Below are positions 25,201 to 35,149 of a stretch of 42,674 bases of DNA, in pieces. Under the pieces are notes generated by a model. That model saw only the letters and a list, made by a program, of their open reading frames with translations, did not search any database and had not been told where the DNA came from. The stretch's first letter is position 1, and each line of letters begins with the position of its first letter. The position numbers and the translations under genes are program-made. Location of the stretch: the NCBI GenBank assembly GCA_000934455.1, contig KN883329.1, positions 144,347 through 187,020 on the forward strand, in the 5' to 3' direction. This DNA is from Apostichopus parvimensis. Taxonomy: Eukaryota; Echinodermata; Holothuroidea; Aspidochirotida; Stichopodidae.

Positions 25201-28200
25201 AATCTGTGGTGGCCAAGAGTGGAGGGTTGTTTGCCAGATTAAGAGGTAAACTTGGTAAAAGGGGTAAAAAGGGGTAACCTTGAGGGCTCCTCTGGAAAGC
25301 AGTGCTTCTGCACTGAGCAGGACTACCCTCATTTAAGATGACAATAATAAAAAAAAAGATAAAAAAAAAGCCAGTGGTCCGGTACATAGGAAACATGTAA
25401 AGATCTGCTTAACTTCGATACTCATCGCTATGCTTTAAGTGATCGTTATCTCTGTTCTGTTGCATATGTGAAGAGACTTGTTTTCAAAATAAAACAAGCT
25501 TTATATCTTCTATGATGCAAGTCAAAAAAATCAGAAAAGATCAAAATGTGATAACCTTATTTAACAAGATAAACTGTATGTCAAGAAAAGGCAGCTTGGA
25601 CAGATCTCATCTCACTTGGCGTATTGGACCTATATTTTGATTCTCTGGAGGGGGATAATGGATCATATAAGTTAAAGGGATATTCCAGTGTTGAAAAATG
25701 TGACACTGAAACAGCATTGACATAAACATATTACTTTACTCACGAGTATTCTAGTTGGTTTCCTTCTTACATATCTGAAAAATGAGGTCGATCCGATGTT
25801 GGGAAAGGCTGAAAAAAAAGGCCCAAACTTGTCCATTTTTAAAAAAACGTTTGGGCTTTTGTGAAACACTTTAGTACAGACAATTGTTCTTAGGTTTATT
25901 GATAACTGGGCATTTGGAAGTCTGACAAGTGGCATCCATGCAATTGCCAATAAGAGGTCTACAGACACCCAGGAACAAAATTATCCTAATCATTCAAATA
26001 GGCATTAGAAATCATGAAAATAAAGGGCTAAACTAACACATTTTGATGAGCGCAACACTCTACATCGTATTTTGCACATGCTTAATGAGTTTCCCCAGAT
26101 TTATCAAAACTTCAGATGTGTATATCTTGGCAAGGAAAAAGAGCTTTTCGAAACATTTCAACAGATTTTGCATGAGTTTATCACACACAACAGATGTACT
26201 GAATATGGGGCAAATAGGCTAAGTGTCTGTAGACCTTTAGTTGTTAGTCTATCAGAATAAGTGTTTTTAGATGTATGAGAGAAATCTTGCACCACTCAGA
26301 TCATTTTATTGTATGCATAAAATATTCACTTCTAAGAAACGAAATAATTTCTATTTATTACACCATGTAAACCTCCCATGTATTTCTGCTTTCTTCTGTT
26401 ATTTGCATTATCCTCCCTTTGCCTTCTCGTTTTAGATATCAGACTTAGAGAAAGCTTTATTAGAACTGAAAGATCCCTCCTCCAAAGCAGTTGATGATGT
26501 CATTAGTCAATTTCACAATCAGGTAAGTATTGAAAGGCCTATCTGCATGATATAGAACGAATGGTAGTCGGAACTGCCAACATATTATGAGTTATTTAGG
26601 AGACATTTGCATATTAGGTTACACTCAGAAGTATTGCACCTTTGGTAAACCCTACATCTATGTCTATCTTTCTCAATCTGGAGTCTACTGGCCCCCTAGG
26701 GGTCAGCAGTAACAGATGAACAGGTCTGTCAATATTTAACTGCCACTAGGTGATGGCATCGCAAGGCTTCCTTTGTGCGTAGACACAAAAGATGGTTAAA
26801 CTTGGTGCACTAGTGTTACAGCATCTTTGAAAGAATCAGTTTAAGTTTCCTTTGTTGGAAAGATAACCAGGATGTTATGCTTAATATGCATGTGACTTGT
26901 GTTCTATGCAAATTAAGTAACTTTCCATTCGAGGACTAGGTTTAGTACAATATTATTGCTCCTGTTTGGACAAAAAGTATATATATTATTAGTATAATAA
27001 GCTCATGGTCAACCTGCCAACCCCTTCTGAACCTTATGAAATCAAGTGCAAATAAGACCCCACCCAAACCCCACTTTGACCACACCCACACCCCACTCTG
27101 ACCACACCCACACCCCACTCTGACCACACCCAAACCATCCAATCGTCCAATCCTACATAGGCATGTAAAACATGTTGCTGTTTGTGTGTATCTAGGCAGT
27201 ATATCATGGGATTCTCTCAAATATGAATACTTTTTGATCTACTTTTTTTCACCCATCAATTATTGCTTCACTGCATGTGTGTGTCAATGCAAAAGTTGTA
27301 TTCATGACTTTTGTGCTGAATAGAACAACAAGTACAATGATGTTTTCATAACTTAAAAATTGAAATATTTCATGCACTGTATCCAATGTGATAAATTGGT
27401 ATTCAATCAAAACAAGTCTGCCAGCAGTTGGATGAGAACAGAATCCGTTTGAATGGTGGTAATCAGTGGCGGAGCGTCCATACAGTCAGGGGGGGCGGAT
27501 GCCCCCCCTGACGGACTCAAATGGACTGCTGGCGCCCTTTTCAGCTCTTTACCACTTTTTACTTATTCGCGATTATTGACTTTTTTATTGTGCTCTCATC
27601 TACCTATTGTCATTTTGTTGGTGTAATTTGGCGATGACACCTATTTATTCTTCGTTTATCTGCAAATTAGCCAGGCCCGGAAAGGGTCATTTCCGGCGAT
27701 CTAGGGAGTATCTTTACTCAAAAAATGTCTGTACGCTACGCGCCAACCTGTGGTGGCGCTCCGCTTAGATAGTGTCGAAAGCGCCCCTACAGACCATTCT
27801 CGCCCCTCCTGACCAATACCCCTAGCTCCGCCACTGGTGGTAATAGTTAATTACAACCATATTACAGGATGATGCAATCAATACTTCAGTGAAAAATAGG
27901 CTTGAGAAATGAACAAATACTTTGTAAAGCCTGTTTGGGAGGTCTTACAACTTAGAGCTTCTTATGCTACCTTCAAATGTGGAAGAGAGAGAGAGAGAGG
28001 GAAGGAGGGAGTATGAAAAAGAATTGGTAATAGAATTCAACTCAAGCTTGTGTTTTAATGTTCATAAAAGCGAGAGTGCCTGATGTTTTCATCCTAGGAC
28101 GAGCTTCCTCAGTGACAGAATTTCAGCTCCATTCCTATGAACATTGAAAGCATTCAATATCTCTAAGTATGTTCAGTTTTGTTGTGCAGTATGAAGCTGG

Positions 28201-31200
28201 TATCTGTCTCAATATCAAACTTTGTTTTGGCTATCCCTGTCCCCATATTTTTTGTTTTACATTCCTGACTCTGAAGAGAAGTTGTAACTCTCTACTCTTC
28301 AAAATAAAAGTCACTTTGTTGCCTACAAATCCACAAATATTTTGATGTTGTTGCAGAACTGCAACTCATGTAAGTTTCATAAGAAACCAGTATGTTATGC
28401 CATTCCATGAATATCCGATATCTGACATTGAGGTTTGAACTTGATAATAGCAGTGTACAGAATGAAGGTGGCCTTTAGAAAAATAATAATCCAAATAATC
28501 TCAAGATTATAGAGAATGGGATGTGATGTTATCCGTGTTAGAAATATTCGAAAGCTTCTAGTTATGTAGATTGATTTCAGTTGTGTTAATGGTTTAAAAT
28601 CCTCCCCATTCCCATCCCCATCCCCACCCACGCCTCATCCCCACTCACATCCCCATCCCTTCTAAAAACTATGCTAGGAAGACCAAAAATGTTCAGTTAT
28701 GGTTGAGTTATTACTTTAAGTGTGCTGCTTACCATTCTGTTTCCTTGGTGGCCCATGTTGTGATTTCACTATATATAAATCCCCAAACTGTATACTCCAT
28801 TGATATTTCCTAACACTGTTTACCAATGATTTCTTCTGTCCCCCCCCCTCCATTACCCCCCCCCTGCTAAAGTTAAGACTTGGCGACCCATATTTGGTCA
28901 TGACATTGCCCTTCAGGATATCTAACCTTACCTGGCTTGATAGAACTTACAATCAAATGAAAACAAAAAACAAGAACCACCAGGAACATTGTTTTGGAAA
29001 CGCTTGTCAATATTTTGCCTGCTAACATTTTTAGGGCAATGTTTATGACCCATTTAAGTTCTTACCATACATGTTCAACATGTTTATATCTACTTTACAT
29101 TCTTTAAATCAAATGTTTGGGTTGATTTCAACTTGGTATTTAAGTTATTGGATAATATTTGTCACCGAGCAACTGTGTAAAGCATTAGCTAATAGTGGCT
29201 TCTAGTGAATCTTTCAGGGTATCTAACCTCACCCTTGGTAGACAAGGTAGATTTTACCATCAAATGCTAAAACCCTCCTGTGATGAAACAGTATGTCTGC
29301 TTTTACATTTTTCTTATTTTTCTTATTTTTCTTGGTGATGAAAGTTGAAATTTACTTCCATATCATGAAAGAAAGTTAGGAAAGGTGCCTTTACTTTGGT
29401 AAATAGCAATCGTAAATTGAGTAATACTGGGCAGAATCGGTAAAATTGACGGTAAAAACCCAAAGGCTCGGTAACTGTCATGTTATGGAAACTAAATCAA
29501 AGCTAAATCAACCATATATTACATTCCAATGTCACATCATGCCTTTTCTGAAAATGTCCTTATCCTCACATTGAAACTGTGTGATCAGAGACTTTAGCAG
29601 TTTTACATGCATTAACATAATAATAATAATAATAATAATAATAACATAATAATGTTAAAGATTAAAGTATCTATATCTCCTCCTTTGAGCCAACTGGGCA
29701 TTCCTTAACCCACTAGAACATTCATGGAAAATTCTTTCATGAAATGCAAAAGTCTTTTACCTTTTCAGGACAGTAACATCTGCATCACCGCAATGAAAGT
29801 TATGCCAAATTATTCGATAAGCAAACTACTCGAGTTTGCACTGAAAATATCAATAGACATTTATTTTCGAATAAGTTGGCCTCGAAATTAAGCTGACTGA
29901 ACTAGGACAAGCCAAAAGGTTGACAGACAATTTCTACTACTCCCCTTCAACATCTTTTCCCGTTTTTTTTAAATTTCATGCCTCTTCAACATTGGGGAAA
30001 TAGTTGGGATCAATAAGTATCTTAATGTAAGCTTAAATTACCACCTTTGGCAATTTAAGTTTGCTATTGTTTTGGAAGTACTTTAAGTGGAAGAGAGCTT
30101 AAAAGGAAATGTGTGGGTACACCTCGTGCTCATCTCAACATGTTCAGTTATCAGATATTTATTTCCTTCCTGTTTTCCGTCATTTTGATTCTCTCCTCAG
30201 TGTCAGATTGATAAAGAGAAGCAATTTGTTCTCGAGGCTCACCAGGAACAGATTGATAGACTATTTGCAGCCGATACGATGGAAGAAATTTGTGAGGCTT
30301 TGGCGAATGACCACTCGGATTGGGCAACAAAGCAACTGGAGGTATTGAAAGGATAAGCCAGGCTTATGATCAGGTTTAAAGTAAAGTTACATCACTTTTT
30401 GGTCACTCCGTACTTACATCTTAACAAGTGACGGGAATCAGAAGTGGACTTTTGCAGTTCATTTTCAATGTTTTTCTTTGTCAGTATGTTTTTCTTAGGG
30501 GTTTAGCATATATCCACTTTTCACAACTCCAAATGGAGTTTTTAGTATACCAAATTATATTATAAGAAAATTAGAAAGTGATCTCCATGATTCAGATAAT
30601 TTATTGGTGTCATCTACCTTTACTAGCTCTGATTAATTGGCAGGCAGCCCATCTTAGCCTCGGCCATTAGTGTAAGGTTTCCTCCTGATAGTGATAACTA
30701 AGTTAGTGTGGTGGAGGGAGGGGAGGGGGAAGGGTATGGTTTCTACTGTAAAGTGCTGTTTTTGATGCATATTGCTGGCATCTGTTTGGCACTGCTCAAA
30801 CTTGTTACAGTGCAATCCCTCCTACAGCTTATGGAGATTTCCAGAAGGCCTAAAAGGTTCTATGTTTAGTTTAGAGCAGATACCAGCATCAGCAAATAAT
30901 AGTCTGGAATTCCTGAAGATTCTTTTAGATTTGAATGGCTTGCCAATGTACGAAATGAGCCTTAGATGATCTTTGATGTAAGCTTGCCATACCACCCCCT
31001 TTTGAAATATATTTTAAGCGCTGTAGTTAATCCTTATCAAGCACTAAAATGACTGCTGCTCTATCATTATCTGTTATAGGGGCCTACTTCATTTGTTATG
31101 TTTAAGGTTTAAAGCCAATAGGTGTGAAGTTCAAAATATATGTGATCCGTTTTGTTTTAATATTGTTACTGATAGGAACTGTAAAAGTTTGTGGGGTCGA

Positions 31201-33194
31201 TACAATGATTATTGTTGGGCACGTCAACAGTTTCCTGAAATTTTCCATCAGTTTTATCGAACCCTGCCAGTGGTGACGAAACAATGACTTTGACAGTATC
31301 ACATATCATATATTTCTTACATCCATCTAGTTAGGACATAAAATTCCTTATGGTCAAAGTTTTACTTTACCATTAAAGGTTCTTCTGTTTCAGCGGATCC
31401 AATTTCATGTTTGTTCTCATCATTTTATTACCAAACCATAAATAATATATACAGCAATGATAGTGTAAGACAGAAAGCCAACAGGGAATTACTATTTCAT
31501 AACTCATTCAAATGTTTAGTAACAAAACTACATTTTATACTCTTCATTATGTGGTTTGTGTGTGTTAAAATAGCATGCAGGGTGTGAATTCATTTGAAAG
31601 TAGTAAACACTTTGATGTAAAAAGCTAATTTTGCATGTCCCCCTTTCAACATTAAAACAAACTTATGCAATTTTGGCAGTGACTGGTTCAATAATTCACT
31701 GGCAACAATTGTAGTAGTTTTCAGAGCAAATTTTTTGGATGATTAAATATCATATTTTTTGAAAGACTTAAAATGCGGGCTTGGAGGCAAAAACTTTACA
31801 ATCTTGTTTATCGATAATATGGAAATTTTATTAGAGGCATTGGAGAAGTGTGATATGACAAAGTTATACAAATGGAATTGGTGATAAATTCAATGTGGAA
31901 AGGTTGCTTTGATTTTTGCGTCATATCTGTGTAGCAAAAAACATTTTTCAATATGTTTACAAAACTCAGACAAGGGCTTTTAGTTCATAATCTTCCCAAA
32001 AAACTTCATTTTAAAGTCTTTGATACAAACTTAACAGCAATAACTTTCACAAGGATAATCATGTTTACTAATTCTTTGTTGTTGTGGGTTTGCGGTTTTT
32101 ATGTTGTGTAAAGGTAGACTTGAACTGTTACTTAATATGCTGGAAACTCCAAAGCGATCATAAACTACGTTTTTATTTTTTTTATTGCAATCATCCAAAA
32201 TAAATCATTTGTCTCATTTCTCCATGGAGAATAATTGTCTTTCTTGGCGACCGCAGAAGAATGCTGTGAGACCTTTTGTTAATAAAATTTATTGCAACAT
32301 TAAATGTTTTGGGATGTCTTTTCTCAGTGGTTAATGTGATGTGACATCACTGTTAATGTGAAATTAACATTAATTTATGTTATATGAAATAATAGTTCAT
32401 TTGTTGTTGATACCCAGCTCTTATTCCCCTGGTGATAATATATATTTACATTTATCCAGGGAAATGTTTTTAGGTTTGATGTTGCTTTTTTTATCTCCTC
32501 TTTTTCATTCTCATCTTATAGACTTTAAGGAAAATGTCCCCAACCTCTCTAAAAATAACCCTGCGTCAGTTACGAGAGGGAGCCTCGTTTGACATTGAGG
32601 ACGACTTACAAATGGAGTACAGGATATCGCAAGGTTGCATAGTAAGTAGAAAGTCAATTCTTTGGGAAATTAAATTGAAGACTTGGTGCTCCATCTGTTT
32701 TTGTTCTAGTGTGCAGTTTTGTATCAAGGACAAGCCCCTTTCTCACACGACTTTACAACTATATTCCCCTGGTCTCTGGTAACTTATCCCATGCACCCAC
32801 ATCTCCTAAGCATGCACAAATCAAGCTTTTCAAAATCATTAGGATATGTATTGTTCTGGTTAAGTGACTGCAGGCCGAGTCAATTTAGAGAGAAGCAATT
32901 TCACGAACGTTGTCTGCACTTGGATCATGCTATTACTTTGATAACTAGGTATTTATTTCAAAATCAAATTGGTTGACATGGATATGACATTACTTAAGAT
33001 ATTTGCAGCAAAAGCAGATACAATCGTCTCTCTTCTTTTTTCAGAGAGGTAATGATTTTTATGAAGGAGTCAGAGCACTGTTGATAGACAGAGATGGTAA
33101 ACCAAATTGGAATCCTGCCACGATAGAAGAGGTCACGCCAGAAATCGTTGACGACCATTTTAGACCAGTAGAAAATGATTTGCACCTCAAATAG
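22082..33194 (+). CDS. HIBCH: 3-hydroxyisobutyryl-CoA hydrolase, mitochondrial (8 coding exons)
   Basis: The enzyme hydrolyses 3-hydroxyisobutyryl-CoA to 3-hydroxyisobutyrate and CoA in mitochondrial valine breakdown; the family also acts on 3-hydroxypropionyl-CoA. Coding exons join as 22082-22264, 22842-22926, 23284-23417, 24968-25192, 26436-26522, 30201-30341, 32522-32641 and 33045-33194. All introns are GT-AG and the frame stays open, giving 374 residues (human 386). The crotonase fold is evident: FCAGGD at 83-88 (oxyanion-hole region), HGITMGGG at 128-135, [15 protein letters not shown] at 155-169, [11 protein letters not shown] and then [13 protein letters not shown] in the C-terminal part. 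Positions that bind substrate in the human enzyme (Glu121, Gly146, Glu169, Asp177) are present as Glu109, Gly134, Glu157 and Asp165. The basic, hydroxylated N-terminus ([16 protein letters not shown]) fits a matrix-targeting signal. A splice acceptor AG sits at 22079-22080, one base before the ATG, so an upstream exon may add 5'UTR or more presequence. Confidence 0.95.
22842..22926 (+). CDS. HIBCH: HIBCH coding exon 2
   Basis: The acceptor TTTGACAG ends at 22841 and the donor GTACAG starts at 22927. It encodes residues 62-89 plus the first base of codon 90. It includes [18 protein letters not shown], the conserved core preceding the CoA-binding loop. Intron 2 therefore splits a codon after its first base. 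Confidence 0.95.
23284..23417 (+). CDS. HIBCH: HIBCH coding exon 3 (contains Glu109)
   Basis: The acceptor TTGCTAG ends at 23283 and the donor GTGAGT starts at 23418. It completes codon 90 and runs to residue 134. [12 protein letters not shown] carries the Glu equivalent to human Glu121. HGITMGG ends the exon, with the glycine-rich turn continued in exon 4. Confidence 0.95.
23535..23655 (-). mobile_element. tRNA-derived SINE (HIBCH intron 3)
   Basis: On the minus strand there is a tRNA-like head: a box A-like TGGTCATGTGGTTAAGG (complement of 23628-23644) and, 27 bp further, a perfect box B GGTTCGATTCC (complement of 23590-23600). It is followed by TTGTGTCCTTGGGCAAGAC, a tail that recurs in many invertebrate and fish SINEs. 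The spacing fits an internal RNA polymerase III promoter. The acceptor stem does not close properly, so this is not a functional tRNA. Confidence 0.75.
23656..24600. other. HIBCH intron 3, middle part, nothing recognised
   Basis: AT-rich intron sequence with no exon, repeat array or RNA gene that I can recognise. Confidence 0.6.
24648..24836. mobile_element. Foldback (MITE-like) element in HIBCH intron 3
   Basis: Arms of about 85-90 bp (24648-24736 and 24751-24836) are inverted copies: GTGCAATAGTGCAAATATTT near 24687 is mirrored by AAATATTTGCACTATTGCAC near 24783, and AATAATGAATGGT by ACCATTCATTATT. The short centre is GC-richer (TTCGGCTGCGCCTCG). It has no coding capacity. It lies about 130 bp upstream of exon 4. 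Confidence 0.82.
24968..25192 (+). CDS. HIBCH: HIBCH coding exon 4 (catalytic core)
   Basis: The acceptor TTTTCAG ends at 24967 and the donor GTGAGT starts at 25193. It covers residues 135-209, with [17 protein letters not shown] (Glu157, Asp165) followed by [14 protein letters not shown] and ATHFVES. This is the longest coding exon and by itself diagnoses the family. Confidence 0.97.
25193..26435. other. HIBCH intron 4 with a possible degenerate repeat
   Basis: Two internal inverted pairs are visible: GCCCAAAC/GTTTGGGC between about 25822 and 25858, and AGGTCTACAGACAC (about 25953) against GTGTCTGTAGACCT (about 26222). This suggests an old foldback insertion between about 25670 and 26260. 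No exon other than those listed is supported. Confidence 0.5.
26436..26522 (+). CDS. HIBCH: HIBCH coding exon 5
   Basis: The acceptor CGTTTTAG ends at 26435 and the donor GTAAGT starts at 26523. It covers residues 210-238 ([20 protein letters not shown]...), matching the helical linker of human HIBCH (LAMLEEDLLALKSPSKENI). Open in a single frame across both junctions. Confidence 0.92.
27058..27135. repeat. 22-bp tandem repeat, three copies
   Basis: The unit is of the form CCACTCTGACCACACCCACA. Copies start near 27071, 27093 and 27115, exactly 22 bp apart. Confidence 0.9.
27456..27844. mobile_element. Non-autonomous hAT-type transposon with 8-bp TSD
   Basis: The element body is 27464-27836 (373 bp). 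It begins CAGTGGCGGAGC and ends GCTCCGCCACTG, a perfect 12-bp terminal inverted repeat starting with CAG. It is flanked on both sides by the identical 8-mer GTGGTAAT (27456-27463 and 27837-27844). Eight-base duplications and CAG ends are the hallmarks of hAT elements. No transposase frame is present, so it must have been moved in trans. It is GC-richer than the intron around it. The intact duplication suggests a fairly recent insertion. Confidence 0.92.
28066..28115 (-). repeat. Hammerhead-like / retroelement-terminal motif, copy 1
   Basis: On the minus strand CTGAGGA (complement of 28106-28112) matches the hammerhead ribozyme consensus CUGANGA. It is followed by a hairpin-capable CGTCCTAGGATG and then GAAA (complement of 28087-28090). 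The order CUGANGA, stem, GAAA is that of a hammerhead catalytic core, known from the terminal repeats of Penelope-like elements. Stem II pairing is imperfect, so activity is doubtful. A related copy lies at 36017-36070. Confidence 0.4.
28602..28665. repeat. CCCCAT-rich simple repeat
   Basis: Interrupted run of CCCCATTCCCATCCCCATC-type hexamers with CCCAC variants. Simple-sequence DNA. Confidence 0.8.
29617..29653. repeat. ATA trinucleotide microsatellite
   Basis: About 12 ATA units with one C interruption. Confidence 0.9.
30201..30341 (+). CDS. HIBCH: HIBCH coding exon 6
   Basis: The acceptor CTCCTCAG ends at 30200 and the donor GTATTG starts at 30342. It covers residues 239-285, including [17 protein letters not shown], corresponding to human INSCFSANTVEEIIENL. 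The C-terminal helical region. The preceding intron is the largest in the gene (3.7 kb). Confidence 0.94.
30342..32521. other. HIBCH intron 6, nothing recognised
   Basis: AT-rich intron with only short unrelated open frames (for example around 30772-30969 and 31093-31287). I see no exon, repeat array or RNA gene. Confidence 0.6.
32522..32641 (+). CDS. HIBCH: HIBCH coding exon 7
   Basis: The acceptor CTTATAG ends at 32521 and the donor GTAAGT starts at 32642. It covers residues 286-325, with [19 protein letters not shown] and [10 protein letters not shown] almost identical to the human protein. The last residue is Ile where human has Met. Confidence 0.95.
33045..33194 (+). CDS. HIBCH: HIBCH terminal coding exon 8
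   Basis: The acceptor TTTTTTCAG ends at 33044, followed by AGAGGT; other AGs at 33046 and 33048 would break the frame or delete residues. It covers residues 326-374 and the TAG stop. [22 protein letters not shown] matches human [22 protein letters not shown]. Possible poly(A) signals downstream are ATTAAA at 33327-33332 and AATAAA at 33905-33910; neither is proven. Confidence 0.95.
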   Translation, partial: RGNDFYEGVRALLIDRDGKPNWNPATIEEVTPEIVDDHFRPVENDLHLK

Positions 33195-34480
33195 AATATT
33201 GTTAGAGAAGGTTTTTGCTTACAGCAGTTGATTAGAGGGATGCAGTTTTATTCAGTTGACTCTGTTCTCAAGTTTGCCAAATAATGTGACTAAAAAATTG
33301 AGACTTTGATCGTCTTCCATCATAGTATTAAACATGAGATTGCAAGAAGTTTGTGTTTAGTGACGATAAAGTGTTACCACTACATTACATTAAGGCATTT
33401 TATGAAAATAATATCTATCTTATCATTTAGAGCAGCTGATTTGATTTGAAACAAACTTTCTCATCATCAACTATGCTGAAGCAGAAACTATATTGTTAAG
33501 TTTGGAATCTTCAAGCTGTATTTTCCCTTGGTTTGAGCAAGGGATATCGTGTTTGCACATAATTCGATACTCCTTATTCCAAGGGAGAAATGTATGTGTC
33601 TGCAACCAGTTGGCTGCTCATAATGTGCAAAATATTAACCATCAAGTTTAATGTAGGAACATTTGTGATCCACAAATTTCATTTAATAATTTTATGATTC
33701 ATTTGCAAACCTTTGAAGGTGAGACTTAAATTTTGGTTTTGGTTTTGGTTTTGGTTTTGGTTTGTGCAGTTTTGGTGAAGTAAGTAACAGATAATATTCC
33801 CAAGGAACACCTTATCCATCGTTTTATTGGTCAAGAATGGTGGAATTGAAACAACAGACCTGCCAACTAAGCACCTAAAGCCTGGAGAGTGTGAGATTGC
33901 CCAAAATAAAAAAAAAACGACTGCTGGTAAAACCAGGAGAGTTAACAATTTATCTGAAGCAAGTCCAAAAATGCAGCTTTGATATACCAACAAAGTGTTT
34001 TACAGTTTTGAGATTTCTCCCTTCTTTCATTTTTCACAACAAATGTGGCCCTACATGTGTATCTACAAATTCTCAAAATAGATGAAGTTAATATTGTCAT
34101 AAACTATTGAGGCTAAACTGTTTGTTAATTTCTGACTGATCAAAACAAAAGCTTTTTATACCTTTGTGTACAACATTGCTGTTATAATGATAATGAATCT
34201 ATAAAGTAGAGTATGGTTATGAAACAAAAGGATCTATCTTTAGTAATATTTTTTTTAATTTATTGAATTCACTCAGAAGGCAATCGGCAGTGATTTTGCC
34301 CACAAATGACTCTGTGTTTTCATCATGGATGCTAAGAGAATATGAAGAATAAAATATTGAAAGTGTTTTATATTCAAAACACAACAACACCTGCTCTTTT
34401 GTAAATATGTGATTGATGTCGTACTTGGCATATATGTTGGTGAGGGTCAGTAGATGATGCCTTTTGTTTGTGGACGGGCT
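33195..34480. other. HIBCH 3' flank / probable 3'UTR
   Basis: Follows the HIBCH stop. Candidate poly(A) signals are ATTAAA (33327), AATAAA (33905, beside an A run) and AATAAA (34348). Which one is used cannot be told from sequence. Contains the TTTTGG array listed separately; nothing else recognised. Confidence 0.45.
33731..33760. repeat. (TTTTGG)5 hexanucleotide microsatellite
   Basis: Five perfect TTTTGG units with partial units on either side. If the HIBCH transcript extends this far, it would lie in the 3'UTR. Confidence 0.95.
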
Positions 34481-34482
34481 AT

Positions 34483-34910
34483 CATGCATATTAATGAGTA
34501 GGCGGGCTGAACAGAAAATACTTAAAATCTCTTCAACCGCATGTGTGATTTAGTTCATTCTTGGTATGGTGATGTAACTACAAAGCATGTACATGTTCTT
34601 TGCAATAACAATGTTTACCTTATTAATATTCATGGGCTTAATGGGAAATGGTGGAAAATGGCTTGTGAACATGATATCTCAACAACCACAAATTAAAACC
34701 ATGTCATACTGGGTAGATAGATGCCCTATGCTAAGAAGATGTGCCCTATTGGTGTTGGTTCCCATCTCTTGAATATTAATGAGTGGGTGGGGCTTACCAA
34801 AATGTGTTAAAATGTCAATATGTGCAACCATATTTTCCGATTTAGTTTATACTTGGTATGGTGGTGTAACTACATAGTATTTACATGTTCTTTGCAACAA
34901 CAATTAGGCC
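34483..34910. repeat. Duplicated ~135-bp segment (direct copies ~290 bp apart)
   Basis: The segment 34483-34615 returns at 34769-34910 with substitutions. Matched landmarks are TATTAATGAGT, GATTTAGTT, CTTGGTATGGTG and TACATGTTCTTTGCAA. The offset drifts from 286 to 292 bp, so small indels have accumulated. It is probably an old tandem duplication or two copies of a dispersed repeat. Confidence 0.75.
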
Positions 34911-34919
34911 TACATATTT

Positions 34920-35145
34920 TCGGCCCGTCAGGGCCCCACAAATTTGGGCACATTTTTGGGTCAGGTGGGCCCAAATTATATTTCCACCTCAAATGCATTT
35001 CGGGACACAATCTTTGGGCTCGAATTTGTGGGCGCAATATTTTTGGGACTATTTGGACCCACATTTCTTGGTTTAATTCTTGGGTGCTATATACTTTTGA
35101 GTCAGTTTGGGCCGAATATTTTTGGGACTATTTAGGTGCCAATTT
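34920..35145. repeat. GGGCC/TTTTTGGGACTATT-type degenerate repeat
   Basis: AATATTTTTGGGACTATTT occurs twice (about 35036 and 35117), among other TTTGGGC and GGGCCC words, at roughly 80-bp spacing. Overlapping frames rich in Phe/Gly/Trp in this interval are translations of the repeat, not genes. Confidence 0.6.
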
Positions 35146-35149
35146 TATT

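Larger units (their letters stand above)
26523..30200. other. HIBCH intron 5 (3.7 kb), repeat-rich
   Basis: Holds a 22-bp tandem repeat (27058-27135), an inserted hAT-type element (27464-27836), a hammerhead-like motif (28066-28115), CCCCAT-rich DNA (28602-28665) and an ATA microsatellite (29617-29653). The remainder is AT-rich with no coding segment recognised. Confidence 0.7.
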
